64,000 bases of DNA from Cyclina sinensis (lineage: Eukaryota; Mollusca; Bivalvia; Venerida; Veneridae), in NCBI GenBank assembly GCA_012932295.1, contig JAAONU010000011.1, forward strand, positions 43,774,352 through 43,838,351, in the 5' to 3' direction. Every line of letters starts with the position of its first letter. The stretch's first letter is position 1. The notes beneath the pieces are model-generated. The model did not search any database, was not told the origin of the DNA, and saw only the letters and a program-made list of their open reading frames with translations. The translations under genes were made by a program, and so were the position numbers. Of the stretch, positions 23,435 through 35,600 are shown piece after piece.

Positions 23435-24766
23435 AAACAAACTTTTATTGTATGCCAACGATTCAGGTATCCTTGTTGCTGGTGAAAGCACATCCCATAT
23501 TGAAACACAGTTATCCAATGAGTTGGAGAGTTTTAGTGAATGGCTTATTGATAATAAGCTTTCTTTGCACCTGGGAAGAACAGAGTCCATTCTGTTCGGT
23601 TCTAAACCTAGATGAAGAGCCCAGTCTAGGCTGAATATCACTTGTAATGGCACAAGTATTCAAGCCACAGATTCAGTGAAATATCTTGGTGCTATTTTGG
23701 ACCAACATTTGTCAAGTGGTGAAATTGCTAGGTTGGTGGCACAAAAGCTAATGACCGTTTAAAATTTCTGTATCGTAAAAGTCAGTTTCTGACATTTCAC
23801 ACAAGAAAATTGTTGGTAATGTCGCTCATTCAGTGCCATTATGATTATGTGTGCTCCTTTTGGTACCCTTGCTTGACTCAGTATTGTAAGAACAGGCTTC
23901 AACCTACACAGAACAAACTTATTCGTTTTGTTATGAATTTGGATAACAGGTCACATATTGGTATTGATCATTTCATATCCTTAAACTGGTTACTACACTG
24001 TAGTATCAAAGAGAGTTGATCATATAACTCTAGGTCACGTACATAAAATCAAGTTAGGACTAGCCCCTAATTATCTATGTGAACATTTCATTCCCCTTAC
24101 TTCTGTGCATGATCGCTGTACAAAGGTCAAGAGTGACTGCTGTTCCTTTACAAGTGTCAAGTTCAAATTTTACGTTCAGTGATACTGGGCGCTACTCAGT
24201 ACCCAAGGTAGGCAGTTTTGGTAAAAGGTCCTTTGCTTAAAATGCGATTGTTCTGTGGAACAGCCTCCCTCTTACTATAAAGGATATTAGCTGCCCCCAC
24301 AAGTTCAAATATGCCACTAAAGTTCATCTAATGACTAACTAGTTTTAATCTCTTTTTATTTTTTTAATGTGGTGTTTTTAAGTACAGTGCCAGTGTTTTA
24401 TTTCTAGACTACACTTTAATTTTTTAATTTAAGATACATCTCATGAAATAACACTAATTTCACTTTGATATTTATAAATGCTGTGATACAGATGACGCCT
24501 TGATGGTCTCAGGTTGTAACATTATTAATCATAAATTTTTGTCATAATTAAATATACATGACTTCCTGTGTCGTGCCACCAATAACAGGGACCACAATGG
24601 AAATAAAGAAAATAGTTTTTTTTTTTCTTTTTTCTGTTATCCCTGGTATTGGTGTGCATTACGTGGTCTATAATTTGTATGTATGCAATGTTTTTGTTAT
24701 ATCATGCATCATAATATTGCAATGTTTTATATGTGCTCTGTTACTGAAATAAATCTATCTATCTAA
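23435..24766 (+). pseudogene. Non-LTR retrotransposon (CR1/Jockey-like) remnant
   Basis: From 23443 the sequence encodes LYANDSGILVAGE (catalytic YADD changed to YAND), then SLHLGRTESILFGSKPR, a stop, then YLGAILDQHL, and in a shifted frame SLIQCHYDYVCSFWYP and QNKLIRFVM. This is the second half of a LINE reverse transcriptase and its downstream region. Frameshifts and stops are frequent. It ends with AATAAA followed by (TCTA)n at 24750-24766, a typical LINE 3' tail. Confidence 0.75.
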
Positions 24767-25424
24767 CATGGTCACTAAAGTGAGTGACAATAATGAACTG
24801 GGAAATACCTGCCATTTCCAACTCGTAATTTTACTTTCAAAGTTTCTAATACTTGAAGGAATCTATTTATAAATCTTTTAACTGGTTCAAGAATCACTTA
24901 TTGCTAAAAAGACTTTCAATGCTTGGAGATGTGGTATGTATCCATTAAAGCCTTGTCTTCATGTAGTTTGTCAGTCAACAATTTTTCCATTCTTTACTTT
25001 TCTTGTCATGATATGACAGTGCACAGTTAACAAACCACTGATGAAAGTCACATCGGTAGCATTTTTATTTAATCCTTAAATGATGAAGCATTCGAACATA
25101 TTACCATAGCAAAACCTTTCTGCCACAAAAAAAATGAAGAAAAGATACAAGGTCATCATTTATGAGCATTGCCATTTAATTAAGAAAAAAACCCTTTCTG
25201 CCAAACACTTATAACTGATCATTCAATGATAAGGATAAAAGTTTTAAATTTTAATATGAAACATATATTTATATTCATTTATATTTTTACACATAAAAAA
25301 AAATTTCTTGGGCTAAAACAGTACATTCAAACAACAGTCATATTAGATAAACACTGATCTTTTCAGGTATGCAAGCTTTTGAAAATTACTGAGGCTAGCA
25401 GGTGCTAAATGCTGAAATGCTGAA
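24767..25424. other. No recognisable gene; 3' flank of MOCS1
   Basis: AT-rich spacer between the LINE tail and the SINE. It may hold 3'-UTR sequence of the minus-strand MOCS1 gene, but no clear reverse-strand AATAAA was identified. Confidence 0.4.
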
Positions 25425-25622
25425 GAGGAGCAGTGGTCAAGGGGTTAGAGCACCGGACAATCTGGACTTTGCCGGTTCGAATCCCACCAGGGGTGAGAGT
25501 CTGCAGTGTCATTCCACATTCCTCAATTTTGGTACGAGTACAGGTTTGAACCCTGGAAGCAGTAGTTGAGAGGGATTAATATCAGTTGCAAGAACTTGCT
25601 TTCCAATCGATGTAAAATAAAT
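25425..25622 (+). mobile_element. tRNA-derived SINE (family T1)
   Basis: The head has RNA polymerase III promoter-like boxes: A box TGGTCAAGGGGTTAGAGCAC (about 25433-25452) and B box GGTTCGAATCC (about 25474-25484). The body (GGAAGCAGTAGTTGAGAGGG, then TTGCAAGAACTTGCTTTCCA) recurs at 54719-54900, which shows it is a dispersed family and not a tRNA gene. Confidence 0.8.
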
Positions 25623-25816
25623 AAGTTTAAACTAAACTAAATGCTGAACTAAGTCAAAAATTATTATAAGCTGCTAAGGAGATTGTTTTTTACGTTACAA
25701 TACCAATAACAGGACAGCTAATGAAAACAAATGAATTTGTGTGTGTACATTATAACTGATGGAATCTCCAAGATAAAAGAAATTTTGATGATCATAAGAA
25801 TATAATGCCCAATAAC

Positions 25817-26685
25817 TCACTGGCCTGAAATATTGTAGTTTCCTGATTTTCCACCATATTTATGAGTAAGTTTAATATCTCCAATAACCATTTCTTTGGT
25901 GACAGCTTTACACATGTCATATATAGTAACACATGCCACAGCAACACCAGTGAGTGCTTCCATCTCCACACCTGTCTTGCCATGAGTTTTAGCAAGACAG
26001 GAAACTTTAATGGCATACAAATCCTCAACAAGTTCTAGATCTATATCTATTTTTGAGAGTGGAATATTATGGCACAGAGGTATGAGGTCACTGGTTCGCT
26101 TAGCTGCCATGATTCCTGCAAGTTTGGCCACAGTTAACACATCTCCTTTCTTCATCTTGTTTTGTTCCACAAGCCTGAATGCTTTCTCACCAAGAAATAT
26201 TGTACCAACTGCAATTGCCAATCTGGAAGAGTCTGGCTTGGTTGCTATGTCAACCATGTTTAACTGCCCTGACTGGTCAGTGTGAGTTAGTGCTGGATTT
26301 TTCATTAGGCTACTTTCATTTATTCTCTCACCTTTTTCACTATCAGAATAAGCAATTTCCTCACTTACTTTATTTACACCTGATTCAAGAATACCCCCCT
26401 TTGCTGAATCACTTGACACATTTTCAACCTCAGATATTTCCCAATACTTGTATTTCTTACTTTCATCATGACTCATCGTTAACCAATCAAATTCCATATT
26501 GCAGTCTACATCTGATTCTTCATTCGTTGATTTCTGGTTACATTTATCTTTACTACAGTATAATCTACAATCAGAATGTATGTGTCTATATGGTGTGGTA
26601 TACGCAGCATAGCTGAAGCTTTGTAAAATGCCAGATTTATGAAATGTCTGGATGGCCAAATCACGAGCTCTTGCAAGAATGTTAC
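25817..26685 (-). CDS. MOCS1: MOCS1 last exon: MOCS1B / MoaC domain
   Basis: This exon encodes the second-step domain of cyclic pyranopterin monophosphate synthesis (MoaC-type). The acceptor ...TTTGTTTCAG precedes 26685. The first residues are NILARARDL and a long, poorly conserved linker of about 140 residues follows, then the MoaC fold: [62 protein letters not shown] and KAVTKEM, to the stop at 25817-25819. The exon has no internal ATG that would give a sensible separate start before the domain. As in other animals it is probably read only as a fusion through alternative splicing from the MOCS1A exons. Confidence 0.95.
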
Positions 26686-29600
26686 CTGAAACAAAATGGC
26701 TGCCCTTAGAGAAAACAAAGGCTTATTAGAGTTTCCACAATATTGCAACTGTGTTATACAGTTGTGAATTTACCAGGTCAAAAATTAAAAGAAAGAAAAA
26801 TAGAAACCACATTTTAAGAAACCATATGACATTTAGAAAGAACTGTCACTTTACTTATTAAACAGTATTTCTACCAAAATTTAAAGAACAAGTCTCAACC
26901 ATTTAAAGCTACTTCTGCAGTAATGTATGCTAGTAAAAGAAAAGATTATCAGGAAACCTTAGTACATACTTGTATAATATAAATGAGGTCACCCACCAAT
27001 TAAAATCATTGGCCTGTTCTTCATTTTGGACAGTTCAAACATTCCTGAAAAACATAAATAATAAAACACTTTAATATAAAATCTTTAAAAGTATCAATCT
27101 TTCTTAACTTGGCCAAATGATTCCGTATTTCTCTATGTATAACATTTATAATTGCCTGACAGGAAGCATATATTGCTACGGTCCAATGTATACTCACCTA
27201 CCTGTGTTTATAAAAAGCCAACCTCTGATAACTGCACCACTGAATCGATTCTTCGTCATGTGGTCTACATCACTGGTTTATCATACTGATTTTGACCCAG
27301 AAAGCGTGAGTCTGAATCTCTTGTAAGGGTGGTCTTTAACTGATGCACTGCATCCCTTTGTTAGTTTGTAAGATGGGGATTTGTCCAGGATTCCAGTTCC
27401 TTGACTCTGAACTTTAGATTGTTTCTGATTTACAATGTCAGTTCCTCATCATAAGTGATGAAATTCTGAAGAAGCTGTGTGTTGAAATCAACCGCTGACA
27501 ACTACATCAGGGTATCAATTCTTTCTCAGTGGTCTAGTGAATTTTCCTTTTAAACCAGATGCCTAGACAGGCTTGAGTTCAAATACCAAAAAAAAAAGTA
27601 GTCTTTTTCTTATGCACTGCATCTTTCTTTTACAGACGTATCTTGATTAATGCCTATCTTCTAGGTCTCTTGTTGATGTTGGTGTGCAAGGAGGCTATAG
27701 TATACAGAATCACCACTTAATATATGCTCAAATGCCTATTTTCTATGTCTCTTGTTGATGTTGGTGTGCAAGGAGGCTATAGTATACAGAATCACCACTT
27801 AATATATGCTCAAATGCCTATTTTCTATGTCTCTTGTTGATGTTGGTGTGCAAGGAGGCTATAGTATACAGAATCACCACTTAATATATGCTCAAATGCC
27901 TATTTTCTATGTCTCTTGTTGATGTTGGTGTGCAAGGAGGCTATAGTATACAGAATCACCACTTAATATATGCTCAAATGCCTATTTTCTATGTCTCTTG
28001 TTGATGTTGGTGTGCAAGGAGGCTATAGTATACAGAATCACCACTTAATATATGCTCAAATGCCAATACCTGCATGTTGTTTCTTTTTTCTCTTGACAGC
28101 TGCACTAACAACCTGCATAAGCTCATCCTCCGGTAGACCCTGTCTCATAGCATCTCTCAATGACACTTCAGAATTACCAAACAGACAAACCTGCAAGACA
28201 GTAATTTCACAATGATCAACTTGGCTTCATTTATAAAATAATTCCATTTTGGTCCTCAAAATTTCATATACAGGTATTTCTTACATCCGTGAATGGTAAA
28301 TTTTCAATATTTTCAGCCCTCTTTTTAAAAATTCATATAACAAACTACAGGAGTTGAATATTTCTTGATGAAATTTTTTCTTACTAATACACAGTTAACT
28401 TTGTATCATATAAAACTACTGACAATACAAGATTTACATAATATTTTGAGATCAAAACATTGCCCTGCCAAATTTCTAAAATGGACTTGTCCATTATCCC
28501 AATTGGACAGGCACATTTATCAGTTCTGGGGGTGTTAAAGGAAAACTTACTGTTAGACTGAAGAGCAAGTAGTGTAGATGATGATCAGGTTTATAATAGT
28601 CTCTACTGATCATAAAGGCATGAACCCAGCAGGGTAAAAGTTAATTATAATTTTGATGTACAACCTTTCCTGTCACACTGGTTTCCCTAAATACAAATAT
28701 TTATATCTAATATGGACAGGATACTTTATTTGTAAAACTTAAAAGTAGACATTAAATTATTCTACAAACCTTAAGATTTCCATCTGCAGTTAGGCGTAGT
28801 CTATTACATGATCCACAGAAATGTTCACTCATTGATGTTATGAAACCTATCTGACCTTTAAAACCTTCGACTTTATAGGCCTGAAACAGAGTTTAAATTT
28901 TTTTCCATAAAGACAGCTAGCACAATTCTTTACATTATCCAAGATTATACCTTAGTAACTTGTAGTTTTCTTGGTTCTTGGACTGCTCTAAGTGCAGAAT
29001 TTGCAAGATTAACTGACATTTCATACTTTAAAAGATGGTTTCAAATATTTACATTAATTTGTCTTGTACATGTATATACCATCAGATTTTATACTTTGTG
29101 TAATACTAAAAAAAAAAAAAAATAGTGAAAAAAATGCTCTAACTTCTCAGTCTATTAAACTCTGGTAAGAAGCAGCTTAAATATGACCTAACCTAAAACC
29201 TTTAACCCTGAACATGCTGAAATTTTGTAATGGATTTGCCCAGCTTTGAATTTGGAACAGTCCATTCAAAGTTTAAGGGATTTCAATATTAAATACAACA
29301 AGAAACATGGCAATGCCACGAAACCAGGTTTTCAAAAATGTTGTTCTGATTCTATACTATAGTATGAATTTTGGAATGAAGATTGCTATGAATATTCAAA
29401 AGATTATAACATGACATGAAGGAAAAGATAATATTCATGAGAATACATGATAATGAGTAGGATGTAAATTTCGGCTAACAATACTGTCTGCAAGGAGTAT
29501 ACTTAATGAGACAACAATTTCTGCACGTCATCTTGATGTGGTAAACATTTGTCTGAAGTTTCATCAAAATTCTTCAAAGGGTTGAAGAGTTACAGAGCGG

Positions 29601-32600
29601 ACAGGATTTTCAATGTTAATGTCACTGTGACCTTGACCTTGGAGCCATCAAAATTCTTCAAAGGGTTGAAGAGTTACAGAGCGGACAGGATTTTCAATGT
29701 TAATGTCACTGTGACCTTGACCTTGGAGCCAGCCATGCGGAACATGCGTTCTGCACGTCATCTTGATGTGGTAAACATTTGTCTGAAGTTTCATCAAAAT
29801 TCTTCAAAGGGTTGAAGAGTTACAGAGCGGACAGGATTTTCAATGTTAATGTCACTGTGACCTTGACCTTGGAGCCAGCCATGCGGAACATGCGTTCTGC
29901 ACGTCATCTTGATGTGGTAAACATTTGTCTGAAGTTTCATCAAAATTCTTCAAAGGGTTGAAGAGTTACAGAGCGGACAGGATTTTCAATGTTAATGTCA
30001 CTGTGACCTTGACCTTGGAGCCAGCCATGCGGAACATGCGTTCTGCACGTCATCTTGATGTGGTAAACATTTGTCTGAAGTTTCATCAAAATTCTTCAAA
30101 GGGTTGAAGAGTTACAGAGCGGACACAATTTCGTTTGACGCCCGCCCATCATTTCGTTTGACGCCCGCCCATCCGCCCGCCATACCCCAATCTAATAACC
30201 AGGATTTTCAAAATTGAAAACCTGGTTAAAAATGGAGCTACCAACGAATGTGCAGGCTGGCCTGGCTCTATACTGGTGGCAAAGGCTAATAACTTTCGGT
30301 TCCAGCAGGTTAAGGGTTAACAAATGCAAAAATATCATCTCCCTGAATTAATTCAATATTGTCAAAAATCACAGATCTACAGGAATTGTATGCAAGTAAT
30401 GTCATCAGAATTTGTTTGACAAAAGCCACAAGAGCCTGTCAATGACAAAAGCTCTTTTCCTCCTATAATCTCTCACATTCATTATACTTTTGTTTAGGTT
30501 AACATTGACCTTGACGTATAAGTGAAAGATACCAAAACCTTTAAACCTACAAAAAACATCTATGTTTTACTAGTTCAGGCTTCTCATGAAATTTCACAAA
30601 AATAATTCAGGTTATGACTAACACACTGTATATGATCTGCCATTTCTATGTCTTGCTTACAGATAATGAAAACCTATGCAATTTACATTCATTTATAGGT
30701 AAAGGTACTTCAAAGTGTTAACTGCGTACCTTAGAAGTGTCATTTGGCTGATCACTAATCCTAAACAGAGATGGATATTTGTCTTGTATCGTCTTCAGCA
30801 TCTCCTGATATGGTACCATCTTTTTGAAGTTCCATTTGTTACCATCAAACGGCATATATTCTATGAATCTCATGTCTATATTCTGTAATGTTCATTGAAA
30901 GCAGTAACCATATATATATACCATTTTTCAGCCTTTAGTGTGTAGAACTGTTACAGTTATCCTTCTTTCAATATTTTGTAAGTAGGCTGTAAATGTTTGA
31001 GGATAACTTACAATTTTTGTGTTAAAGCTAATAATATTTCATCCATATTGTATCTTTAAAACCAATGTAAATTTTTTAAAAATATTGAGGGAAACCTTAC
31101 AGATGTCAATGTACTAACACGACTGACAGGGCTACAATGTTCTGTCATACCTTGGGTAGCTCAGCTGACTCACACAATCAATGGGTTGCTGGTTCAAGCC
31201 CCTATATAGGTATATGTTATTTCTGAACCCTATAACACTGGCACTTAATATTGTTAACTGTTTGTGACTGACCTTCATGAGTAAAAAAAGTTTTAATACT
31301 AACTTTGTTTTCTGTTAGGGCAACAAAATCACAGATTTCTTCTTCATTCACACCCCTCATCACAACACAGTTAATCTGGAAAACATAAAACATATACCTT
31401 TGAAACTTGAAACTGAAAATTAAACAATAATACATACCTACCATGAACAGAATTCAATTTATCCTATACTTAAAACATGTCTGAATATAACATATAATGT
31501 ATATACCATTTGGATTAAAAAGGAACAGCATATTTTTATGAATTTTTACAATCATGAAAGCAGTAAGGGAAATTTTCATATTTGTTTCTTAAGGTGACAT
31601 AAGTACATACAAAATGATATACATTACTTATACATGTAAATATTCAGTTGCTTGTTTTCCTTTCATGGAAGAAACAACAGGTGATATACATTGATACAAG
31701 TAGGCTAACTGCAGCTACAACATCCCATTCTACTAGAATTATTTCTTATTTGTCTTGCAGTGACATGTGACACATGAACTAAGTTTCTATTACACAGTAT
31801 ATGATCTCTCCTCACCTTTACAGGGTCATATCCAAGGTCAAGGGCAGTGTCTATGCCTGCCATCACTCTGTCCCAGCCTTTCCGTCGAGTTATAAACTCA
31901 AACTTGGCAGGTATTAGAGTATCTAGACTAATATTGAGCAAATCTAAACCAGCTCCCTTCAACACAGGAAGCTTTCTGGCAAGTGTGACACCATTTGTAG
32001 TCATAGCTATAGTTTGTAATCCGAGGGAACGTAACTCATTCATTCCAGCTGTAGTATAGATAAAAGTACATGTAATCAATTTCTCACAAGAAAAATTAGG
32101 AAATGGTCAACATTTCAAATACAGTACCTTTATTACCTTTTTTCTATGACCATTTGGCATAGTAATATGTGAAAGCCAAATTTTTTGTTTATTTGAAATT
32201 CAGGATTTGTTTTTTGTGCCTTTCTTTTATTCTTATCACTTCTCTGATCTTGTTTTAATTACGTGCATTAAAAAGCCTGATATTTACCAAGTCACAATAC
32301 CAACCTATTATATCAGGTAGATCTTTTCTGACTAGTGGTTCACCCCCAGTAAGTCGCATCTTTGTTATTCCTTCCCGAACAAACATTTCAGAAAGTCGCA
32401 ATATCTCTTCTGTGCTGAGTAATCTTTCTTTTGGTGTGAGATCCACACCTTCTTCTGGCATACAATACTGACCTGGGAAATAAAAGAACTTACATGTGAT
32501 GCTCTGACCTGTAGTGTCTCTACTATCATATCGATGTTCAATATCATAGTTAAAGTAACTTAAACACACTTTATTTATATCAACATACCATAGTATTACA

Positions 32601-35600
32601 CTTGGCTAATGGTATTTAAAATCTTTAATCAAACAATGTTCCTTTTAATATGATTATTTACTCTAAGTTTATCAATGTAACACTTGTACTAATCATCACT
32701 GGATACCCACAGTACCTTATTCCATTATCACTACATCATCATCAAATATCTATGTTCAAACCATAATGTTACTTTCAACACAATCTAGTGGTAATGGAAT
32801 AAGATACTGTGGGTATATCACAGACAATGGTGATGAAGAGTTAGGTAATGATTCAGGTGGGGGTATGATAATGTACAAATGTAATGGTATGTTTTATTTC
32901 TACCAGATAAAGAAATGAAAGAATACACTTACTTGCAAACTAAAAAAGGAATTAATACATATGTTAAATATCTTTGTAAGTATGTCCCTTTCATTTTGGA
33001 AATTATGTTTAAACTAATTACATAAATATGATTGTGAAACATCTTCACTTTAACTGATATGCCTTAATGAACAACCTCAAATTTCATCATTAAATGTGTG
33101 TGTCAGATGTATTGTACAGGTTATATGTCCATGCAGTTGTGCTACATCTGCAGGCTTCATCAGTTATAGCATAGCATACACTTCCTTACCTTTATATCAA
33201 GTATACTGATGTCACAACTACACTAAGGTATAAAAAGTCTGAACAGCAATTTTTCTTGTATAATATGTATGCAATTCTTCTGCACACTTTGGTTTACAGC
33301 CCTGAAGTAAATTGTATATACCCATACAATCAAGCTGTAAATATAACCTATACAATTCAAAGTATGTAAACTATACTCTTCAACACTTACATCTGAGGTT
33401 GCATCTTTCACTCAATGATATCCTCAGGTAAGTGTGATGCCTTCCAAATGTGTCTGTCAGTATATCTGGATCCACTGCACTTGTTTGCTTCAAAGCAATT
33501 TTCTGTTAAAAGAATATGATAAAGATTTCTAAATAAGTCAAAGAAACATAGCTGTTATTCAAAAAACCTTATTATGTTAAGACAGTATCTGTTGGTTGCT
33601 GTAATTGTGGTAGTATGTCCATTTTGTGATCTTGTTATTTTTTTCAGGGTTAAATGTGACCCTTCCCAACCCCTACCCCAACCCCTCCCCTGCAAGATTG
33701 ACTGCAGTGATTTGACTAAAAGAATTAAAAAACAAAAACAAGAATTGAACAATACTAAAATCATGAATTATTTAAATGGAAAATCTAATGGATGAATCAC
33801 TTGTGTGGACCTAAGTTTGGTCCGTTTAATGTAAATTGTACATATTGAGGAAAATGTATTTGATGTAATGTGATTTGAAAGAATTTATTGTTTTTGCCTA
33901 ACATACTTCTAAAGGGAGAGAATTATAATATTTAGGTCCAGCAGAAAAATTTCAAGGTAAGGCTGAGGAAGTATATAAAGGATTTTTTATTGTTGAAGAC
34001 AGCTGCCATCTTGACAGTTAACAGGAATTAATTTTGATGGGTGATAGAGAGAAGGTTTTTTATTCAGATCTTTGCAGTCCAGTAGAGCATTTTTATTTTG
34101 TAGTCCACTTGCTCAAAGATAATCATCGAGTTAAGTGTTTGAAGGTACATTGTGATCTTTATTGAAAATGGTGAGTGCACCTGTATTTTAAAAGCTATGA
34201 ATCTTATCCGGCTTAGAAGCTGTGGAGTTTCCCCATACTGTACTGCAGTAATCAATGTGTGGAAGGATCTAGGACAGTTTTCCCATGGCAAGACAGAGAA
34301 AGTATTTTATCCCGAGATGATGGTAAAGGAGACATTGTTTTGATGTGTGTTCAACATGTGACTTAAAGTTTAGATTTTTGTCAACATGTGCTGCCACCCA
34401 TTTGACCACAACCCATTTCAACCCCATAACTTTGATCAACCCTCTTCAGTCCCAGGACATTTTGGCCTAAAAAAGGAGGACAATTCGGACCAAAATTTTG
34501 CATTTCACAAATTTCAAGAAAATGATTGATGAACATAAAATTTTAAACAAAGCAGGAAACACATGATGATATTTTTAAAGGTTTCAATCAAGTCTGATGA
34601 TGGTAAACAAAATTTGAAAATAAAATAAAAGATTTCATTGTCAAGAGTGCCTTAATTAAAGCTGACAGGAAGGTAATGTGAAAAAAATATATATACTAGA
34701 ATGCCCATGGGCAGCATGTCTAGTCCGCAAATGGAAAGCCGCCTATGGGGATGGGACAGTGACATGGAAACTGTGGGAAGATGATAAAGGAAGGACAAGG
34801 CAGGCCTATATGATGTCTCTTTCATGGAGCATAACAAATGTATCACAGTATTTTCAAATTCTTCTATGCATGGAGAAGTAATGGCCCAAACAAGGTCTAT
34901 CATCAGCATTTTGGAACTTTGAGCTGTCACTGTGACCTTGACCTCTGAGCTAGGAATCGGGGTCTTCCATGCGACACACCATCTCATCAAGGTGAAAAAA
35001 TGTGCCAAGGTATTTTAAAATCCTTCCCTGCAGGGAGAAGTTATGACATGGACAAGGTCTATCATCAGAATTTTGGACCTTTGACCTAGGGCTGTGACCT
35101 TGCCCTTTGAGCTGGGAACCTGGGTCTTGCACACAACACACCGTCTCATCAAGGTGAACAAAATGTGCCAAGGTATTTCAAAATCCTTCCATGCACAGAG
35201 AAGTTATGGCCCGGACAAGGCATACCTTATTTAGTTTGGAGTTCTTCCCACACTAGACAGAATGACAAAATGATGGAAGGACAAGGCAGGCCTCTTTCAG
35301 GGAGCATAACAAATGTATCATGGTACTATCAAATTCTTCCATGCATGGATTAGTAATGGCCCAGACAAGGTCTTTCATCAACATTTTGGACCTTTGAGCT
35401 GTCACTGTGACCTTGACCTCTGAGCTAGGAATCAGGGTCTAGCACGAGACACACCATCTCATCAAGGTGAACAAATGTGCAAAGGTATTTTCAAATTCTT
35501 CCATGCAGCGAGAAGTTATGGCCTGGACAAGGACTATCATCAAAATTTTGGACCTTTGACCTGGCACTGTGACCTTGACATTTGAGCTAGGAACTTGAGT

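Larger units (their letters stand above)
29202..30320. mobile_element. TTAA-type MITE (family M1) split by another element
   Basis: Left half 29202-29296 begins TTAACCCTGAACATGCTG; right half 30228-30320 ends CAGCAGGTTAAGGGTTAA, an inverted match. The same element lies unbroken at 59595-59808. Comparison places the insertion at 29296/30228. TTAA at both ends fits a piggyBac-like MITE. The element lies in MOCS1 intron 6. Confidence 0.85.

Noticed and set aside
26179..26616. Plus-strand 145-codon ORF
   Set aside because: It is antisense to the MOCS1B exon, with no motif of its own.
27970..28215. Plus-strand 81-codon ORF as a gene
   Set aside because: It is antisense to the 82-bp minisatellite and MOCS1 exon 8.
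29549..30107. Three repeated ORFs starting [11 protein letters not shown] as a repeat protein
   Set aside because: They arise from a 146-bp DNA repeat whose period is not a multiple of three; each is closed by a stop and they do not form a continuous frame.
31147..31215. A functional tRNA gene in MOCS1 intron 5
   Set aside because: A- and B-box-like words are present but the acceptor and T stems do not pair properly.
34064..34343. Possible LINE or gene fragment in MOCS1 intron 1
   Set aside because: Short ORFs on both strands without any recognisable domain or repeat ends.
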